From assembly GCA_025462985.1 (NCBI GenBank), contig JAOAPP010000190.1, forward strand, positions 1 to 7,591: a stretch of 7,591 bases of DNA, given 5' to 3'. The DNA is from Bryobacterales bacterium (GTDB taxonomy: Bacteria; Acidobacteriota; Terriglobia; Bryobacterales; Bryobacteraceae). A program made the translations under genes and the position numbers. Below are positions 6,543 to 7,591 of the stretch, one piece after another (positions within the stretch are counted from its first letter, which is position 1; each line of letters opens with the position of its first letter). The notes beneath the pieces are model-generated. The model saw only the letters and a list, made by a program, of their open reading frames with translations, was not told where the DNA came from and did no database searches.

Positions 6543-6598
6543 CTAAGTATGAGCAGCGGCCAGTGCTGCTATGCGCCGGTCCTTCAGCCTTCGCTCAC

Positions 6599-6820
6599 TC
6601 ATAAGTTCCTGCCGGAACGACTCTCCTGCGATTTGTTGCTGCTTCCGGCCAACCTCGATAGATGCCGGAACACCCACCAAAGCACGTGAGAGACGCGCCG
6701 GGCGAAGATCCCAGTCCCGGCGCGAGCGTATAACACTGTGAGAAACACGTCCAGCAGCGCCAGTGTCATAAGTGTCGCGCCAACGAGTTGCTCCATCCAC
6801 GATGGGAGGTTCGATGCCAC
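6599..6820 (-). pseudogene. Ion-channel (potassium channel family) N-terminal remnant
   Basis: A minus-strand frame of 73 residues from GTG 6820 (or ATG 6796) that carries the first transmembrane helix and following loop of a bacterial two-helix ion channel protein: MEQLVGATLMTLALLDVFLTV, then LYARAGTGIFARRVSHVLWW and VFRHLSRLAG. The V/LDVFLTVLYARAGTG-type segment is characteristic of this protein group as I know it. After about 6650 the expected 'LLSFAGP' helix and the pore region are missing; the frame reads SSNKSQESRSGRNL and stops. Intact relatives run to 300 residues or more. So it is 3' truncated, by deletion or by decay beyond recognition, and cannot form a channel. It lies between the kinase relic and an unidentified decayed stretch on the same strand. 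Confidence 0.65.
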
Positions 6821-6906
6821 TCAGCACACCTGGAGACTACCTGGTCAAGCGATTAGTGGACCTGCTGCCGGTGAGGCTTCAGGACGACCTTCACGCAGAT
6901 CCCTGA
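6814..6906 (+). CDS. Possible 30-residue small protein with strong Shine-Dalgarno
   Basis: ATG at 6814 is preceded by GGGAGG at 6804-6809, four bases before the start, the best ribosome-binding site in the window. The 30-codon frame begins MPLSTPGDYLVKRLVDLLPV and ends LQDDLHADP, TGA at 6904-6906. The middle is amphipathic (YLVKRLVDLLPVRL) with alternating basic and leucine residues. The start overlaps the 5' end of the ion-channel relic antisense and the frame ends 22 bp before the kinase relic. It could be a genuine small protein, the N-terminal scrap of a lost gene, or chance. I recognise no family. Confidence 0.3.
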   Translation: MPLSTPGDYLVKRLVDLLPVRLQDDLHADP

Positions 6907-6928
6907 TTCCGTTTCCTCGCCCATCAGA

Positions 6929-7558
6929 CTAAGTCTCGTCCGGGCTGCTGTCGATCTCTGGCGCAATGTCCTGGATGGGCAGGGTTAAACTCGAACCTCG
7001 CTCCGGCATCGCTGGAAGGCAAGGTGTAAAGTCGACCCCCATGAGATTCGATTATCATGCGGCTGATCGTAAGTCCCATACCCATTCCCCCGTCTTCGTC
7101 GTGTAGAAAGGATCAAACAGGCGCTCCATGGCTGGAGGCGGGATCCCCGCACCCGAATCTGTCATTGCAACGGCCACTTCGTTCGCACCGTGCGCTCTCG
7201 ACTCCACCCGAATTATACGAGTTCCCACGGACATCGGCGCAGTTGCTTCGATTGCGTTCACCAAAAGGTTAAGCATCACCTGCTGCATTTGGATCGGGTC
7301 GCCTATTATCTCGGGGAGGCCGTCGGTGAGCTCAGTCTGCACTAGAATCTCGTGGCGGTCGAATTCGCGTCGCATCAGGCTCAGCACGGGTTCGATGACA
7401 TCGTTCACTCTGACTGCTACTAGTTCCGCAGGCCTCCTGGCAATCAGCGAGCGAATTCGCGAGACGATTTCGCCGGCTCGATGACCCTCGGCAATGACCC
7501 GTGTTATAGCTGCGCGAGCTTTCTCGAGGTTACTGAGCCTCATAAAATAGAGTGACAA
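6929..7558 (-). pseudogene. Sensor histidine kinase C-terminal part, two frameshifts (5' end near or beyond window edge)
   Basis: Remnant of a FixL/DctB-like two-component sensor kinase. The first frame gives the end of the dimerisation helix (NLEKARAAITRVIAEGHRAG, IVSRIRSLI) and most of the ATP-binding domain: N-box QVMLNLLVNAIEA, G1-box DSGAGIPP and F-box LFDPFYTTKTG. Then GEWVWDL replaces the expected GGMGMGL: one G appears lost in the C5 run (plus strand) at 7087-7091. The restored frame reads LTISRMIIESHGGRLYTLP and ARFEF. An extra base near 6985-6989 shifts it again to TLPIQDIAPEIDSSPDET, TAG at 6929-6931. Upstream, the frame is closed by TAG at about 7577, before the phosphoacceptor His region, which would lie beyond the window if it exists. 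As written, the product would lack the G2 glycine box. The two shifts could be sequencing errors; the upstream stop makes a dead gene more likely. Confidence 0.78.
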
Positions 7559-7591
7559 AGGACGCGATTGATGCGTCTATATGAGCAATGA

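Noticed and set aside
1..7591. CRISPR array, tRNA, rRNA or intact insertion sequence
   Set aside because: No regularly spaced direct repeats, cloverleaf-like segment or transposase motif was found on either strand.

Overview
The window is a bacterial chromosomal segment of moderately high GC. It splits into an intact left half (bases 1 to about 4592) and a decayed right half (about 4590 to 7591). The gene mix is a Gfo/Idh/MocA dehydrogenase with a GRP-type sugar permease, a two-domain SagB-like nitroreductase with small hypothetical neighbours, and GH130/GT4, ion-channel and sensor-kinase relics. This suggests a soil heterotroph, most likely Acidobacteriota (Terriglobia-like). A Rhizobiales-like donor for the right half is possible. 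The taxonomic call is inference from remembered protein style, not from a marker gene.

Left edge (1-1858): the 3' part of a Gfo/Idh/MocA-family dehydrogenase on the plus strand runs tail-to-tail into a ten-plus-two-helix GRP/DMT-type sugar permease on the minus strand. The two genes overlap by 8 bp at their stop codons. Together they fit sugar or polyol uptake and oxidation.

Intergenic region (1859-2478): I find no convincing gene here, but it is rich in structure. It holds a perfect 13-bp inverted repeat bounding 283 bp, a nested and mutually exclusive hairpin cluster inside that interval, and a separate 27-bp operator-like palindrome closer to the next gene.

Central plus-strand operon (2479-4592): an 84-residue charged helical protein, a 493-residue tandem nitroreductase of the SagB/ThcOx type, and a 95-residue conserved-looking small protein starting 7 bp after it. 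No YcaO cyclodehydratase, SagC or recognisable precursor peptide is present, so an azole-forming RiPP role is not supported from this window.

Right half (4590-7591): a run of minus-strand gene relics. In transcription order from the right edge these are a histidine kinase (two frameshifts), the first helix of an ion channel (truncated), an unidentified degenerate stretch, a GH130 glycosidase/phosphorylase (5' truncated, a stop at a conserved Trp, several frameshifts) and a GT4 glycosyltransferase (one frameshift, a stop at the second Glu of the EX7E motif, 3' truncated). The GT4 relic breaks off at the stop codon of the SagB operon, so a recombination junction at about 4592 is likely. A perfect 11-bp hairpin and a 30-codon ORF with a strong Shine-Dalgarno sequence also lie in this half. 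Some frameshifts fall in homopolymers and could be sequencing errors. The nonsense changes and truncations are harder to explain that way.
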